A stretch of 64,000 bases of DNA from Streptomyces lateritius (GTDB lineage: Bacteria > Actinomycetota > Actinomycetes > Streptomycetales > Streptomycetaceae). The position numbers and the translations under genes were made by a program. The notes beneath the pieces were generated by a model that was not told where the DNA came from, did no database searches, and saw only the letters and a program-made list of their open reading frames with translations. The stretch is taken from positions 62,001-126,000 of the forward strand of contig NZ_BMTO01000004.1 of NCBI RefSeq assembly GCF_014649715.1. The letters run 5' to 3'. Positions 41,880 to 50,352 of this stretch are shown here, in pieces. Position 1 is the first letter of the stretch. The number at the start of each line of letters is the position of its first letter.

Positions 41880-42035
41880 GTCCCGTGCCGGGCGCCGAAG
41901 ATGGCTGAGTTGGCACGGCGCCGCGTCCCCCGCGTGGCGGTCGTCCAGCACCACCATGACGGGCCGCTCGGTCGCCACCTCTCCGAGCAGTCCGGTCGTC
42001 GCCCGGAACAGCCGGTCCCGCTCCTCCTCGGGACC
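41880..42035 (-). pseudogene. remnant of a large AAA/STAND regulator (Walker B region)
   Basis: Reverse-strand translation gives RDRLFRATTGLLGEV, ATERPVMVVLDD, then a garbled HAGDAAPCQLSHLRR. This pattern matches the Walker B segment of the ATPase domain in LuxR- or SARP-type regulators, which read LFRA-LL-RPV-LVLDDLHWADAASL-LL-HL in intact proteins. Flanks show no similarity, and there is no start, Walker A or helix-turn-helix. It sits in a 365-base gap (41797-42161) that is otherwise empty apart from GC-rich sequence. Best read as a degraded fragment of a formerly larger gene. Confidence 0.5.
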
Positions 42036-42161
42036 GCGTCCGGACACTCGGTGCCCGTACGGGCCCGCTCGCCGGTGGTCGACCGACCCGGCCGGCCGGT
42101 CTCCCCTGCCCCGGCGAGCGGACCGTACGGAGTGCGCCCCTTCGTCCGCGAGGAGACGTAC

Positions 42162-42635
42162 GTGCCCCACCGCCCGCAGGCCGGCCGTCCCCGACTCGTC
42201 ACCGCCGCCGCCGCGTTGCTCGTCGCCCTCGGCGCGCCCGCCGCCTACGCCGCACTCGGGGAACAGTCGCCGGATACCCCCGTCCCCGTGACGCCGACCC
42301 GGGGCAAGCCGTACGTGGAGACCCGGCTCTTCTTCGGGACCGAGCGGCCGGACGGCGGCCCCGACGTCACCGACCCGCAGTTCATGGCCTTCGTCGACGC
42401 GGAGGTGACGCCACTCTTCCCCGACGGCCTGACCGTGCAGGACGGGCGTGGACAGTGGCGGGACCGGAACGGCACCATCGAGCGGGAGCGTTCGTACGAG
42501 CTGATCCTGCTCTACCCGGCGACGGAGGCGAGGCTCCGTGACCCGCTGATCGAGCGGATCAGGGACACGTACGAGCAGGGCTTCGGGCAGGAGTCCGTGG
42601 CCCGGCTCGACGAGCCGACCCGCGCCGACTTCTGA
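42162..42635 (+). CDS. DUF3574 family secreted protein
   Basis: 157 residues. The signal peptide ([22 protein letters not shown], core [13 protein letters not shown]) ends near residue 30. DUF3574 motif: [30 protein letters not shown], and [13 protein letters not shown]. The family is small, mostly secreted and without known function. GTG 42162 has GAGGAG 6 bases upstream. Located between the pseudogene remnant and the aldehyde dehydrogenase operon, whose operator begins 39 bases after its stop. Confidence 0.83.
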   Translation: MPHRPQAGRPRLVTAAAALLVALGAPAAYAALGEQSPDTPVPVTPTRGKPYVETRLFFGTERPDGGPDVTDPQFMAFVDAEVTPLFPDGLTVQDGRGQWRDRNGTIERERSYELILLYPATEARLRDPLIERIRDTYEQGFGQESVARLDEPTRADF

Positions 42636-42673
42636 GCCTCGCCATTCGTGCGACCGGGGCCCCTGGCGCCGGA

Positions 42674-42692
42674 AAACTAACAGCGCTAGTTT
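42674..42692. promoter_or_regulatory. TetR operator before the aldehyde dehydrogenase gene
   Basis: AAACTAACAGCGCTAGTTT: arms AAACTA and TAGTTT with a 7-base centre. It is nearly the same as AAACTAGCAGTGCTAATTT at 47851-47869, 16 of 19 identical, located between a tetR and an acyl-CoA dehydrogenase gene. One regulator probably controls all three transcription units. Confidence 0.7.
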
Positions 42693-42733
42693 GGGTGGAG
42701 ACGACGAACCGGCCGGTAACGAAGGAGCAGCGG

Positions 42734-44125
42734 ATGAAGAGCCACGACGCGATGTACATCGGCGGGGAATGGCGCCCGGCCGCCTCCTCCGACACCATCG
42801 CGGTCATCAACCCGGCCGACGAGCGGGTCATCGGCCATGTCCCGGCCGGCTCCGCCGAGGACGTCGACGCCGCCGTGCGGGCCGCCCGCGCCGCCTTCCC
42901 CGCCTGGGCCGCCACCCCGCCCGCCGAGCGCGCCGCGCTGATAGGAGCGGTGCGCGACGCCCTCGCCGCCCGCGCGGAGGAGATCGCCGCCACGGTCACC
43001 GCCGAACTCGGAGCCCCGCCCCAGCTCGCCGCCGCCGTCCACACCGGCCTGCCGATCGCCGTCGCCGGCTCGTACGCGGAACTCGCCGCGACCCATCCCT
43101 TCGAGGAGAAGGTCGGAAACTCCGTCGTCCACGCCGAGCCCGTCGGCGTCGTCGGCGCGATCACCCCGTGGAACTACCCGCTCCACCAGATCGTCGCCAA
43201 GGTCGCCCCCGCCCTCGCCGCCGGCTGCACCGTCGTCCTCAAGCCCGCCGAGGACACCCCGCTGACCGCCCAGCTCTTCGCCGAGGCCGTCCACGCGGCC
43301 GGCGTCCCGGCCGGAGTCTTCAACCTGGTCACCGGCCTCGGCCCGGTCGCCGGACAGGCGCTCGCCGAGCACGAGGACGTCGATCTCGTCTCCTTCACCG
43401 GCTCCACCGCCGTCGGCAAGCGCATCGGCGCCACCGCCGGCGGCGCCGTCAAGCGGGTGGCCCTGGAGCTCGGCGGCAAGTCGGCGAACGTCATCCTGCC
43501 CGGCGCGGACCTCGGCAAGGCGGTCGCCGTCGGCATCGCCAACGTCATGTCCAACTCGGGCCAGACGTGCAGCGCCTGGACCCGGATGCTCGTCCACACC
43601 GACCAGTACGACGAGGCAGTGGCGCTCGCCGCCGAGGCCGTCGCCAAGTACGTCCCCGGCGAGCGCGTCGGCCCCCTCGTCAACGCCAAGCAGCAGCAGC
43701 GGGTGCGCGGCTACATCGAGAAGGGCGTCGAGGAGGGCGCCCGGCTCGTCGCCGGCGGCCCCGAGGCCCCCCTGGAGACCGGCTACTACGTGTCGCCGAC
43801 CGTCTTCGCCGACGTCACCCCGCAGATGACCATCGCCCAGGAGGAGATCTTCGGCCCGGTCGTCTCCATCCTGCGGTACGAGGACGAGGAGGACGCCCTC
43901 GCCATCGCCAACGGGACGGTCTACGGTCTCGCCGGCGCCGTCTGGGGCGAGCAGGAGGCGGCCGTCGCCTTCGCCCGCCGCATGGACACCGGTCAGGTCG
44001 ACATCAACGGCGGCCGGTTCAACCCGCTGGCTCCGTTCGGCGGCTACAAGCAGTCGGGCGTGGGGCGCGAACTCGGTGCGCACGGCCTCGCCGAGTACCT
44101 CCAGACCAAGTCCCTGCAGTTCTGA
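42734..44125 (+). CDS. NAD(P)-dependent aldehyde dehydrogenase
   Basis: 463 residues. ALDH blocks: [23 protein letters not shown] (core PWNYPLHQ), [19 protein letters not shown] (Glu), [12 protein letters not shown] (nucleophile Cys), [11 protein letters not shown] and [14 protein letters not shown]. It oxidises an aldehyde to a carboxylic acid; substrate not determined, possibly an aliphatic or branched aldehyde because it shares its operator with an acyl-CoA dehydrogenase. ATG 42734 has AAGGAG upstream. It is 20 bases from the following alcohol dehydrogenase gene. Confidence 0.92.
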   Translation: MKSHDAMYIGGEWRPAASSDTIAVINPADERVIGHVPAGSAEDVDAAVRAARAAFPAWAATPPAERAALIGAVRDALAARAEEIAATVTAELGAPPQLAAAVHTGLPIAVAGSYAELAATHPFEEKVGNSVVHAEPVGVVGAITPWNYPLHQIVAKVAPALAAGCTVVLKPAEDTPLTAQLFAEAVHAAGVPAGVFNLVTGLGPVAGQALAEHEDVDLVSFTGSTAVGKRIGATAGGAVKRVALELGGKSANVILPGADLGKAVAVGIANVMSNSGQTCSAWTRMLVHTDQYDEAVALAAEAVAKYVPGERVGPLVNAKQQQRVRGYIEKGVEEGARLVAGGPEAPLETGYYVSPTVFADVTPQMTIAQEEIFGPVVSILRYEDEEDALAIANGTVYGLAGAVWGEQEAAVAFARRMDTGQVDINGGRFNPLAPFGGYKQSGVGRELGAHGLAEYLQTKSLQF

Positions 44126-44145
44126 GCGTCCGAGGAGTTGTGAGC

Positions 44146-45225
44146 GTGATCCGCGCCGCGATACTGCCCGCCGTCGGCTCCCCCCTGGAGATCGCCGACA
44201 TCGAACTGCCCGAGCCCGGACCCGGCCAGGTCCGCATCCGCCTCGCCGCCGCCGGGGTCTGTCACTCCGACCTGTCCCTCTCCAACGGGACCATGCGCGT
44301 GCCCGTCCCCGCCGTCCTCGGCCACGAGGGCGCCGGGACGGTCCTCTCCGTCGGCGAGGGCGTCACCCATGTCGCTCCCGGCGACGCCGTCGTCCTCAAC
44401 TGGGCGCCGTCCTGCGGCACCTGCCACCCCTGCTCGCTCGGCGAGATCTGGCTCTGCGCCAACGCCCTCACGGGCGCGGCGAACGTGCACGCCGTGACCG
44501 AGGACGGCACCGAGCTCCACCCCGGCCTCAACGTCGGCGCCTTCGCGGAGGAGACCGTCGTCGCGGCCGGCTGCGTGCTGCCCGCGCCGGACGGAGTGCC
44601 GCTCACCGACGCCGCCCTGCTGGGCTGCGCGGTCCTGACCGGCTGGGGTGCGATCCACCACTCCGCGCGGGTACGTCAGGGCGAGTCCGTCGCCGTCTTC
44701 GGCGTCGGGGGCGTGGGTCTCGCCACGCTCCAGGCCGCCCGGATCGCCGGCGCCTCGACGATCGTCGCGGTCGACGTGTCGCCCGAGAAGGAGGCCCTGG
44801 CCCGGGCCGCCGGAGCCACCGAGTACGTCGTCGCCTCGGAGAACACCGCCAGGGAGATCCGGAAGCTCACCGGCGGCCACGGCGCCGACGTGGCCGTCGA
44901 ATGCGTCGGCCGCGCCGTCACCATCCGTACCGCCTGGGACTCCACCCGGCGCGGCGGCCGCACCACGGTCGTCGGCATCGGCGGCAAGGACCAGCAGGTC
45001 TCCTTCCACGCCCTGGAGCTCTTCCACTGGGGCCGTACCCTGTCCGGCTGCGTGTACGGCAACTCCGACCCGGCGAAGGACCTGCCCGTCCTCGCCGAGC
45101 ACATCCGGGCCGGCCGCCTCGACCTGAGCACCCTGGTCACCGAGCGAATCACCCTGGACGGCATTCCGGGAGCCTTCGACAACATGATCGCCGGCAAGGG
45201 CGGCCGGGCCCTGGTGGTCTTCTAG
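44146..45225 (+). CDS. zinc-dependent medium-chain alcohol dehydrogenase
   Basis: 359 residues. Catalytic zinc ligands in GVCHSD and GHEGAG, structural zinc Cys in CGTCHPCSLGEIWLC, and the NAD motif VFGVGGVGLA. The length and long structural-zinc loop fit class III-like or NDMA-related alcohol dehydrogenases of actinobacteria. GTG 44146 has GAGGAG 8 bases upstream; GTG 44140 is too close. With the ALDH it would convert an alcohol to an acid. Its TAG is the left edge of an inverted repeat that reaches the convergent EamA gene. Confidence 0.92.
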   Translation: MIRAAILPAVGSPLEIADIELPEPGPGQVRIRLAAAGVCHSDLSLSNGTMRVPVPAVLGHEGAGTVLSVGEGVTHVAPGDAVVLNWAPSCGTCHPCSLGEIWLCANALTGAANVHAVTEDGTELHPGLNVGAFAEETVVAAGCVLPAPDGVPLTDAALLGCAVLTGWGAIHHSARVRQGESVAVFGVGGVGLATLQAARIAGASTIVAVDVSPEKEALARAAGATEYVVASENTAREIRKLTGGHGADVAVECVGRAVTIRTAWDSTRRGGRTTVVGIGGKDQQVSFHALELFHWGRTLSGCVYGNSDPAKDLPVLAEHIRAGRLDLSTLVTERITLDGIPGAFDNMIAGKGGRALVVF

Positions 45226-45305
45226 GGGATGCCTTGGGGATCAGGCCGGAGCAGTGAGCGAGCGTGCCAGGCGTCGCGAACCCGGCATCCACAAGACACC
45301 CCTAG
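45222..45305. terminator. inverted repeat between convergent adh and EamA genes, stop codons at both ends
   Basis: CTAGGGGATGCCTTGGGGAT at the left and the inverse of GGCATCCACAAGACACCCCTAG-type sequence at the right (45286-45305) are alike in about 16 of 20 positions. The left CTAG holds the adh stop and the right CTAG holds the stop of the minus-strand EamA gene. It could end both transcripts. Confidence 0.5.
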
Positions 45306-46270
45306 ACCTTGCCCTTGTCCGGGAGCTCGGCCCCGGCCCGGCCCCGGAGCCGGGCCGGGGCCGCATCGGCGCTCCCTGCCGTCGCCTTCACCGGCTTCGG
45401 CCGGGAGCGCGAGACGGCCACGCCCGCGAGGCACAGCGCACCGCCCGCGAGCGTCAGGAGTCCCGGCAGCTCGCCGAGGAACACCCACGCCATGACGACC
45501 ACGAGCGCCGGCACGGCGTACGTCGTCGCGCCCATCCGGCCCGCGGTCGTCCGAGCCAGGGCATAGGCCCAGGTCGTGAAGGCCAGCGCGGTCGGGAAGA
45601 CGCCGAGGTAGACCATGTTCAGGGTCGCCGGCAGCGGGGCGCGGCCCGCCTCGTCGATCAGCTGCCCGGCGAACGGCAGACAGGCCACCGTGCCGACCAG
45701 GCACCCGAACGTCGTGACCTGCAGGGCGCTCCCGTGCGCGAGCGCGGGCTTCTGGGCGACGACTCCGCCCGCGTACGCGATGGCGGCGAGCAGGCAGAGC
45801 ACCACGCCGAGGACCGAGGCGTGGCCCTCGCCCGACATGGACAGACCCACGGCCACCGCGCCCGCGAACGACACCCCCATGCCCGCGACCAGCCGCGGCG
45901 GCAGCTTCTCCCCGAGGAAGCGGGCACCGAGCAGGGCGATCAGGATCGGCCCGATGTTCACGACCATCGCGGCCGTGCCCGCGTCCACCTCCTGCTCGCC
46001 CCAGTTGAGCACCACCATGTACGCGCCGAACCACAGCAGTCCGGAGATCAGGATTCCCGGCCAGGCCCCTCGGGCCGGCAGCCCCTCGCGCCGTATCAGC
46101 AGGACGGCTCCGAGGACGAGCGCCCCTGCGAGCAGCCGCCCGAGGGCGAGGGCGCCGGGGGAGTACGCCGCCCCGGCGCTGCGGATGGAGACGAAGGCGG
46201 AGGCCCAGAGGACGACGGTGACACCGGCGGCGGCGAGGGCGAGCCGGGAGCTCGCGGGGGAGTCGGTCAT
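45302..46270 (-). CDS. EamA/DMT-family exporter
   Basis: 322 residues with 10 predicted helices in two EamA repeats; typical blocks are VVLWASAFVSIRSAG, LWFGAYMVVLNWGEQ, GPILIALLGARFLGEK and VFLGELPGLLTLAGGALCLAGV. A basic C-terminal tail (SRSRPKPVKATAG) ends the protein. DMT exporters expel amino acids, sugars or drugs; the substrate is unknown. ATG 46270 lies 32 bases after the stop of an ArsR-type gene on the same strand, so the two probably form an operon. Confidence 0.87.
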   Translation of the reverse strand: MTDSPASSRLALAAAGVTVVLWASAFVSIRSAGAAYSPGALALGRLLAGALVLGAVLLIRREGLPARGAWPGILISGLLWFGAYMVVLNWGEQEVDAGTAAMVVNIGPILIALLGARFLGEKLPPRLVAGMGVSFAGAVAVGLSMSGEGHASVLGVVLCLLAAIAYAGGVVAQKPALAHGSALQVTTFGCLVGTVACLPFAGQLIDEAGRAPLPATLNMVYLGVFPTALAFTTWAYALARTTAGRMGATTYAVPALVVVMAWVFLGELPGLLTLAGGALCLAGVAVSRSRPKPVKATAGSADAAPARLRGRAGAELPDKGKV

Positions 46271-46302
46271 GGAGCGACCGTAGGCCCTGGACCGTTCGGC
46301 GC

Positions 46303-46998
46303 TCACCGAATTATCGTCGGCTGGATGCCCAGCGTCCGCCGGAGGGCATGTTCTCCCTCGGGGGTCACCTTCACGGCCCGCTCGGAGCCGATCCGTACGC
46401 ACCACCCGGCGTCCATCGCGTGCCGGCACAGCGCCGCGCCCGCGATCCCCGCGAGGTGCGGCTTGCGCTCGGTCCAGTCGAGGCAACCGCGGGCGACGGG
46501 CCGCCGCCCCTGGGGCGCGAGGGCGATCCCCAGTTCCCCGAACCACTCCAGGCCCGCGTCCGTGAGCGCGAACCCGGTGTCCTGGCGCAGGAGTCCGCGT
46601 ACGGTCATCGCCTCGGTGATCGTGATCCCGAGCCGCCCCGCCAGGTGGTCGTAACAGGTCCGCCCGCGTGCCATGGCATGCCCCGCGCTCGCGGCCCGCA
46701 GGTTCCGCGGTGCCTCCTTGACGGCGGGCTCGGCGCGGGCGGCGAGCTCCTCGACCAGATGCGCGATGGCGGGATCGGCGAGGCGTACGTAGCGGTGCCT
46801 GCCCTGCCGTTCCTCGGCGAGGACCCCGCCGCCGACGAGCCTGCCCAGATGCTCGCTGGCGGTCGAGGGGGCCACTCCCGCGTGCCGTGCCAGCTCCCCG
46901 GCGGTCCAGGCCCGCCCGTCGAGCAGGGCGAGGAGGAAGGCGGCGCGGGTCTCGTCGGCGAAGAGGGCGGCGAGGGCGGCGAGGTCTCTTGGGGCCAT
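46303..46998 (-). CDS. ArsR-family winged-helix regulator
   Basis: 231 residues. The N-terminal helix-turn-helix is ALFADETRAAFLLALLDGRAWTAGELARHAGVAPSTASEHLGRL (core GVAPSTASEHLGRL), followed by the wing GRHRYVRLADP. A long C-terminal part (about 85-231) has conserved Cys and His (TCYDHLAGRLG, CLDWTERKPHLAG, ALCRHAMDAGWC), found in the ArsR subgroup that often accompanies DMT or MFS exporters. ATG 46998 is chosen; no clear ribosome binding site is seen. Downstream EamA gene is the likely target. Confidence 0.85.
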   Translation of the reverse strand: MAPRDLAALAALFADETRAAFLLALLDGRAWTAGELARHAGVAPSTASEHLGRLVGGGVLAEERQGRHRYVRLADPAIAHLVEELAARAEPAVKEAPRNLRAASAGHAMARGRTCYDHLAGRLGITITEAMTVRGLLRQDTGFALTDAGLEWFGELGIALAPQGRRPVARGCLDWTERKPHLAGIAGAALCRHAMDAGWCVRIGSERAVKVTPEGEHALRRTLGIQPTIIR

Positions 46999-47049
46999 GG
47001 GACCAGGGTGCGGGACGAACGATTCGGTGGCGGCCGAACGGTCCACCTC

Positions 47050-47133
47050 CCGCCTCTCCCGTCCCTGCGCCTCTCCCGTCCCTGCGCCTCTCCCGTCCCT
47101 GCGCCTCTCCCGCCCCGCGCCTCTCCCGTCCCT
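47050..47133. repeat. 17-base tandem repeat, five copies
   Basis: Unit GCGCCTCTCCCGTCCCT is repeated at 47050-47066, 47067-47083, 47084-47100, 47101-47116 (one base short and with one change) and 47117-47133. It lies between the ArsR gene start and the 3' end of the tetR gene, on the strand where ArsR is read as a purine-rich leader. Copy number is likely to vary between strains. Confidence 0.85.
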
Positions 47134-47157
47134 GCGCGCCCACCGGCCCGCCCGCCG

Positions 47158-47823
47158 CTACGAGTCCTGCCGCGCCCGCTTCTCCCGTGCCTCCGTCTCG
47201 TACTGCATCGCCAACCCGTCGAGCAGCGCCCGCAGTCCCGTGTCGAACGCCCCCTCGTCGACCTTCTGCCGGTGCTCCGCCAGCAGGTGCGCCTGGCCGA
47301 GGTGGGGGTAGTCGGCGGGGTCGTAGGCCGTCTCGTCGTCGACGAAGCCGCGGGCGAACGAGCCGAGCGCCGAGCCGGTGACGAAGTACCGCATCAACGC
47401 GCCGATGTAGGTGGCCTGGGCCGGGGGCCAGCCCGCGCGGACCATCGCGCCGAAGACGGCGTCCGCCACGCGAAGGCCCGCCGGGCGGCGGCCCGGCCCC
47501 TGAGCCAGGACCGGGACGATGTTCGGGTGGTCGGCCAGGGCGGCCCGGTAGGAGGCGGCCCAGTCGTGCAGCGCCGTACGCCAGTCGCGCGCGTCACCCT
47601 CCTCGAACATCGACAGGTCGACCTTCGCGCTGACCGCGTCGGCGACGGCGTCGAGGATCTCGTCCTTCGTCCGGAAGTGGTTGTAGAGGGACGGCCCGCT
47701 CACCCCGAGCTCGGCCGCGAGCCGCCGCGTCGAGACGGCGGAGAGCCCTTCCGCGTCCACGAGCGCGCTCGCCGTCTCGACGATCCGGTCTCTGCTGAGG
47801 AGGGGCTTGCGCGGTCGGGCCAT
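47158..47823 (-). CDS. TetR regulator of the ALDH/ADH and acyl-CoA dehydrogenase units
   Basis: 221 residues. Helix-turn-helix: SRDRIVETASALVDAEGLSAVSTRRLAAELGVSGPSLYNHFRTKDEIL (core GVSGPSLYNHFRTKDEIL). The C-terminal TetR_C_1-like domain includes GALMRYFVTGSALGSFARGF. ATG 47823 is chosen as the usual family start (MARPRKPLLSRDRI). The operator AAACTAGCAGTGCTAATTT lies 28 bases upstream, between this gene and the divergent acyl-CoA dehydrogenase, and recurs before the ALDH gene. Likely a repressor relieved by an acyl-CoA or alcohol-derived ligand (inference). Confidence 0.88.
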   Translation of the reverse strand: MARPRKPLLSRDRIVETASALVDAEGLSAVSTRRLAAELGVSGPSLYNHFRTKDEILDAVADAVSAKVDLSMFEEGDARDWRTALHDWAASYRAALADHPNIVPVLAQGPGRRPAGLRVADAVFGAMVRAGWPPAQATYIGALMRYFVTGSALGSFARGFVDDETAYDPADYPHLGQAHLLAEHRQKVDEGAFDTGLRALLDGLAMQYETEAREKRARQDS

Positions 47824-47850
47824 GGCGCACATAGTAGGCCCGGGCACTCG

Positions 47851-47869
47851 AAACTAGCAGTGCTAATTT
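47851..47869. promoter_or_regulatory. TetR operator between tetR and the acyl-CoA dehydrogenase gene
   Basis: AAACTAGCAGTGCTAATTT; 16 of 19 positions equal the site at 42674-42692. It lies 27 bases before the acyl-CoA dehydrogenase start and 28 before the tetR start, so one bound dimer could block both. Confidence 0.75.
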
Positions 47870-47895
47870 AATCTCGTCCGAAGGTCGGTGTCGCA

Positions 47896-49047
47896 GTGAA
47901 TCTGGAGCTGAGCGAGGAGCAGGAAGCCGTACGGCGGCTCGCCGAGGAGTTCGTCGCGCGCGAGGTCACCCCGCACGTCGTGGAGTGGGACCGCGGCGAG
48001 AACGTCGACAAGTCGATCGTGAGGAAACTCGGCGACGTCGGCTTCCTCGGGCTCACGATCACGGAGGAGTACGGCGGTTCCGGCGGCGACCACCTCGCCT
48101 ACTGCCTCGTCACCGAGGAGCTCGGGCGCGGCGACTCCTCCGTGCGCGGCATCGTCTCCGTCTCGCTCGGTCTGGTCGCCAAGACCATCGCCTCCTGGGG
48201 CAGCGAGGCGCAGAAGCGGCAGTGGCTGCCCCGGCTCGCCTCCGGCGACGCCGTCGGCTGCTTCGGCCTCACCGAACCCGGCACCGGGTCCGACGCCGGA
48301 AGCCTCGCCACCCGGGCCGTCCGTGACGGGGACGCGTACGTGATCAACGGCTCGAAGATGTTCATCACCAACGGCACCTGGGCCGATGTCGCCCTGCTCT
48401 TCGCCCGGACGAACGACGCCCCCGGCCACAAGGGCGTCTCCGCCTTCCTCGTCCCCACGGACACCCCGGGGCTCACGCGCCGCACCATTCACGGCAAGCT
48501 CGGCCTGCGCGGCCAGGCGACCGCCGAGCTGGTCCTTGAGGACGTCCGCGTGCCCGCCACCGCCATGATGGGGGCGGAGGGCAAGGGCTTCTCCCTCGCC
48601 ATGTCCGCCCTGGCCAAGGGCAGGATGTCGGTCGCAGCCGGCTGTGTCGGCATCGCGCAGGCGGCGCTCGACGCGGCCGTGCGCTACGCGGGCGAGCGCG
48701 AACAGTTCGGCAAGCCCATCGCCTCGTACCAGCTCGTCCAGGAGTTGATCAGCGACATCGCCGTCGACGTGGACGCGGCCCGGCTGCTGACCTGGCGGGT
48801 CGCGGACCTCGTCGACCGGGGCCAGGACTTCGCCACCGCCGCCTCGAAGGCCAAGCTGTACGCCTCCGAGGCCGCCGTGCGGGCCGCCAACAACGCCCTG
48901 CAGGTCTTCGGGGGCTACGGCTACATCGACGAGTACCCGGTGGGGAAGCTGCTGCGCGACGCCCGCGTGATGACGCTCTACGAAGGCACCAGTCAGATCC
49001 AGAAACTGATCATCGGACGGGCCCTGACGGGCGTCTCCGCCTTCTGA
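47896..49047 (+). CDS. acyl-CoA dehydrogenase
   Basis: 383 residues, the classical soluble length. N-terminal helix domain, FAD/substrate region FGLTEPGTGSDAGSL, KMFITNGTWADV, the FADHEADLHIG-type middle strands, and the C-terminal ARVMTLYEGTSQIQKLIIGRAL with the catalytic Glu (YEGTSQ). It oxidises an acyl-CoA to the enoyl-CoA and passes electrons to ETF (family knowledge). GTG 47896 follows the shared operator closely. Branched-chain or short-chain substrates are plausible given the shared operator with ALDH and ADH. Confidence 0.93.
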   Translation: MNLELSEEQEAVRRLAEEFVAREVTPHVVEWDRGENVDKSIVRKLGDVGFLGLTITEEYGGSGGDHLAYCLVTEELGRGDSSVRGIVSVSLGLVAKTIASWGSEAQKRQWLPRLASGDAVGCFGLTEPGTGSDAGSLATRAVRDGDAYVINGSKMFITNGTWADVALLFARTNDAPGHKGVSAFLVPTDTPGLTRRTIHGKLGLRGQATAELVLEDVRVPATAMMGAEGKGFSLAMSALAKGRMSVAAGCVGIAQAALDAAVRYAGEREQFGKPIASYQLVQELISDIAVDVDAARLLTWRVADLVDRGQDFATAASKAKLYASEAAVRAANNALQVFGGYGYIDEYPVGKLLRDARVMTLYEGTSQIQKLIIGRALTGVSAF

Positions 49048-49082
49048 GCGCGGGGGGCCCGGGACCTCTGGCCCCCGCACCT

Positions 49083-49098
49083 CTAAGCGCTTGCTCAG
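49083..49098. promoter_or_regulatory. TetR operator before the second tetR gene
   Basis: CTAAGC-GCTT-GCTCAG, one mismatch from a perfect palindrome, 46 bases before the tetR start. It matches CTAAGC-GACT-GCTTAG at 50276-50291, upstream of the MaoC-type gene on the other side of this pair. Confidence 0.7.
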
Positions 49099-49144
49099 CT
49101 TCGTTGTATGGTGTTCGTCCTGACGGCTGGAGAAGGGGCGAGCG

Positions 49145-49783
49145 ATGAACGCGGCGGACGCGGCGGAGGAGACGCCCGGCGGCGAGGACGACATGCCGTG
49201 GGGCGAGGTCACGCCCGAGGCGGCCCGGCGGCTGCTGGTCGCGGCCGTCGAGGCGTTCGCCGAGCGCGGGTACCACGCCACCACGACCCGGGACATCGCG
49301 GGCCGGGCGGGGATGAGCCCCGCGGCGCTCTACATCCACTACAAGACCAAGGAAGAGCTGCTCCACCGGATCAGCCGCATCGGTCACGACAAGGCCCTGG
49401 AGATCCTCCGGGCCGCGGCCGACGGCGAGGGTACGGCGGGGGAGCGGCTCGCCGACGCCGTACGGTCCTTCGTGCGCTGGCACGCGGAACGGCACACCAC
49501 CGCGCGGGTCGTCCAGTACGAACTCGACGCACTCGGACCCGAGCACCGCACCGAGATCGTGGCCCTGCGCCGCGAGTCCGACGCGGCTGTGCGCGGGATC
49601 ATCGACGAGGGTGTGGCGGCCGGGGAGTTCGACGTACCGGACGTGGCCGGCACCACCGTCGCGGTCCTCTCGCTCTGCATCGACGTGTCCCGATGGTTCA
49701 ACGCCCAGGGCCGCCGGACGCCGGACGAGGTCGGCGCGCTCTACGCCGACCTCGTGCTGCGGATGGTGGGGGCTCAGAAGTAG
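49145..49783 (+). CDS. TetR regulator controlling itself and the MaoC-type gene
   Basis: 212 residues. An acidic N-terminal extension (about 1-20) precedes a helix-turn-helix: [31 protein letters not shown] (core [18 protein letters not shown]). The C-terminal domain ([22 protein letters not shown]) is of the acyl-CoA-responsive FadR-like TetR group. ATG 49145 has AAGG upstream. Matching operators at 49083-49098 and 50276-50291 flank the tetR-maoC block. It is convergent with the MaoC-type gene with a 10-base overlap. Confidence 0.88.
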   Translation: MNAADAAEETPGGEDDMPWGEVTPEAARRLLVAAVEAFAERGYHATTTRDIAGRAGMSPAALYIHYKTKEELLHRISRIGHDKALEILRAAADGEGTAGERLADAVRSFVRWHAERHTTARVVQYELDALGPEHRTEIVALRRESDAAVRGIIDEGVAAGEFDVPDVAGTTVAVLSLCIDVSRWFNAQGRRTPDEVGALYADLVLRMVGAQK

Positions 49784-50235
49784 TAGCGGGAGACCGACTC
49801 GGCGACGCAGACCGGCTTGTCGCCGCCCTCGCGCTCCACCGTCACGGTCGCCGTCACCTGCACGCCGCCGCCGGCCTCCTCGACCTTCGTCAGCACCGCG
49901 CTCGCGCGCAGCCGGGAGCCGACCGGGACGGGGGCGGGGAAGCGGACCTTCTCGGTGCCGTAGTTGATGCCCATCTTCATGCCCTCGACGCGCATGACCT
50001 GCGGGACCAGGGCCGGCAGCAGCGACAGCGTCAGATAGCCGTGCGCGATGGTCCTCCCGAAGGGCCCGGCGGCCGCCCGCTCCGGGTCCACGTGGATCCA
50101 CTGGTGATCGCCGGTCGCGTCGGCGAACAGGTCGATCCGCTTCTGGTCGATCTCCAGCCAGTCGCTGTGGCCCAGTTGCTCGCCGACTCCGGCGCGCAGT
50201 TCCTCGGCGGATGTGAAGATCCTCGGCTCAGCCAT
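49774..50235 (-). CDS. MaoC-family (R)-specific enoyl-CoA hydratase
   Basis: 153 residues, single hotdog domain. The active-site motif is [16 protein letters not shown] (Asp-His pair), followed by [16 protein letters not shown]. Such enzymes hydrate trans-enoyl-CoA to (R)-3-hydroxyacyl-CoA (family knowledge). ATG 50235. The promoter holds a perfect CTAAGC-N4-GCTTAG palindrome, 41 bases upstream, which ties it to the adjacent TetR. It may be part of a fatty-acyl degradation route with the nearby acyl-CoA dehydrogenase. Confidence 0.9.
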   Translation of the reverse strand: MAEPRIFTSAEELRAGVGEQLGHSDWLEIDQKRIDLFADATGDHQWIHVDPERAAAGPFGRTIAHGYLTLSLLPALVPQVMRVEGMKMGINYGTEKVRFPAPVPVGSRLRASAVLTKVEEAGGGVQVTATVTVEREGGDKPVCVAESVSRYYF

Positions 50236-50275
50236 GTCCCTGCTCCCTGCCTCTCACCCGGTTTCACTCTGTCTT

Positions 50276-50291
50276 CTAAGCGACTGCTTAG
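50276..50291. promoter_or_regulatory. perfect TetR operator between the MaoC-type gene and soxR
   Basis: CTAAGC-GACT-GCTTAG: 6-base arms are exact inverse complements. It is 41 bases before the MaoC-type start and 62 before soxR, so soxR could in principle be affected as well. Confidence 0.75.
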
Positions 50292-50352
50292 TCTGGCTGG
50301 GGTCGGGGTCTGTGTCAACGGGTCGGCAGGGCCGAGCAGTAGGGTTCGAGGA

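Noticed and set aside
46271..47143. Upstream extension of the EamA reading frame
   Set aside because: Antisense/alternate frame within the ArsR gene; Arg/Gly-rich and without membrane or motif content.
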